A DNA stretch of 39,131 nucleotides from Candidatus Omnitrophota bacterium (GTDB taxonomy: Bacteria > Omnitrophota > Gorgyraeia > Tantalellales > Tantalellaceae), in the NCBI GenBank assembly GCA_028700515.1, contig JAQVSN010000002.1, positions 1-39,131 of the forward strand, written 5' to 3'. The notes beneath the pieces were generated by a model that worked only from the letters and a program-made list of their open reading frames with translations, did no database searches and was not told the DNA's origin. Each line of letters starts with the position of its first letter. Position 1 is the stretch's first letter. Made by a program: the position numbers and the translations under genes. Positions 38,461 to 39,131 of this stretch are shown here, piece by piece.

Positions 38461-38630
38461 CGTTATTGCGTTATTGAGTAGCTCCTGTTCCCTCGGTAAC
38501 TTTTCGCTCCTTACGCAATGTCGCAATAACCCAATAACGCAAAGAACGCAATAACGCAACAACCCAACACTAACAACATCTGTACCGCTATAAGCACGCA
38601 ATAACGCAACAACCCAACAACTCAATAACG
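38461..38630. repeat. 170-bp octad element with inverted ends in the tsaB-alr gap
   Basis: The 307-bp gap 38328-38634 has no gene. Its left 130 bp is AT-rich leader sequence of alr without a confident promoter. From 38461 to 38630 the DNA reads in 8-bp words throughout; it starts CGTTATTG (38461-38468) and ends CAATAACG (38623-38630), a perfect terminal inverted repeat. It shares GAGTAGCTC-x-TGTTC with 36924-36938 and TAAGCACGCAATAACGCAAC with the 37024 copy, and ends 4 bp from the tsaB stop codon. Confidence 0.8.
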
Positions 38631-38634
38631 AAAG

Positions 38635-39131
38635 TTAAGCTTTCTTCTCTTTGATCTTCCGTAAGACCTCTTCGCTGACGTCGCATTCTTTCGGATGCAG
38701 ATATAACGGGTCCAGCGCTTCGGGATCATCCACATTGCCCATGTTGGCCCTTCTTATCCCTAATAGACCTATGGTCGCTGCCCTCGGATGCCAGTCTATC
38801 GCCTTGTCATATCCGGCAAGGGGGCAGTTTTCCAATTCCTGAGCGTATTTTGTCGTGCCGTCCCCGAAAAAGAACACTTCATTCTTAAGCCCCGCAAGGA
38901 ATACCCGGGCTTCAACAAGAGCGGGTTCGCCTATGCGGCGGACCAAGCCTTCGGACGATCCATACAAACAGGTGTATACTTTCCCTTTATACGCGTCAAG
39001 AAAAGGGGCCACGAACCTGTGGCCTGCGGGAGCGTTATGGGCTATCGCGTCTATTGACGGCACACCCACGACCCTGGCCGGAAGAAATAGCGCAAAGGCC
39101 TTTACCGCCGCGGCCGATATCCTGAGTCCGG
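38635..39131 (-). CDS. tsaB: tRNA threonylcarbamoyladenosine biosynthesis protein TsaB, 5' end cut by window
   Basis: Partner of TsaD in forming t6A37 in ANN-decoding tRNAs. The reading frame is open to the right edge, and the partial protein of about 164 residues starts within the TsaB core: GLRISAAAVKAFALFLPARVVGVPSIDAIAHNA, then VAPFLDAYKGKVYTCLYG, matching the GLR-x4-AxxKG and DA(R/Y)-x3-VY signatures of the family; the C-terminal half (IDWHPRAATIGLLGIRRANMG... LDPLYLHPKECDV) fits TsaB ends with the typical P-x-Y-x-R/H segment. A GTG at 39069 could be mistaken for a start, but homology continues upstream. Stop codon is 4 bp from the octad repeat. Confidence 0.88.
   Translation of the reverse strand, partial: GLRISAAAVKAFALFLPARVVGVPSIDAIAHNAPAGHRFVAPFLDAYKGKVYTCLYGSSEGLVRRIGEPALVEARVFLAGLKNEVFFFGDGTTKYAQELENCPLAGYDKAIDWHPRAATIGLLGIRRANMGNVDDPEALDPLYLHPKECDVSEEVLRKIKEKKA

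Overview
This 39.1 kb window looks like a chromosomal segment of an uncultured Gram-negative, LPS-bearing bacterium. Evidence for that is the complete Kdo pathway (kdsA, kdsB, kdsC, kdsD), waaA, lpxK, a lipid A acyltransferase domain, an ADP-heptose-pathway kinase and four heptosyltransferase-type (GT9) domains. The gene neighbourhood (aroE-pilD-aroC-aroK-HD-GYP-dprA-topA-xerC-waaA-lpxK, a GT4-GT9 fusion) and the repeat-filled intergenic spaces make me think of Candidatus Omnitrophota (OP3). That assignment is inference from memory of such genomes, not a measurement. No phage, transposase, rRNA, tRNA or CRISPR was found.

Every gene I can support lies on the minus strand, so transcription runs from high to low coordinates. 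Reading that way: tsaB (5' end cut by the window) and alr; thiM-thiE with a terminator; a branched-chain operon ilvB-ilvH-ilvC-leuA behind a near-consensus sigma70 promoter at 35239-35266; aroE, prepilin peptidase, aroC, aroK, a PAS/HD-GYP protein, dprA, topA and xerC packed with short gaps or overlaps; the lipid A/core block waaA, lpxK, an LpxL-ELM1 fusion, a GT4-GT9 fusion, GT4, GT9, GT9 and a macrodomain protein; a small secreted acidic protein with its own promoter; a FabK/nitronate-monooxygenase-like flavoprotein coupled to an RRM RNA-binding protein; another GT9 that may be leaderless; thioredoxin; the Kdo operon hldA(rfaE1)-kdsB-kdsA-kdsD-kdsC; and the queuosine precursor genes queD-queC-queE-queF (queF runs off the left edge).

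The most unusual content is in the gaps between genes. About twenty intergenic tracts are built from degenerate short 'words' with a strict period: 7 bp in most vocabularies, 6 bp in the CTCAACCTTTAC-type, 8 bp in the CGTTATTG/CAATAACG-type. Each gap has its own vocabulary, but the same vocabularies recur at distant loci. Most tracts end within about 10 bp of the stop codon of the upstream gene, and in two cases they supply the stop codon and last residues. Several fold into long hairpins, the best with 20-bp arms between ilvC and leuA. I treat these as one undescribed (or poorly described) class of gap-filling periodic repeat. Other notable items are two domain fusions in the LPS block and a ketol-acid reductoisomerase whose cofactor loop predicts NADH rather than NADPH use.
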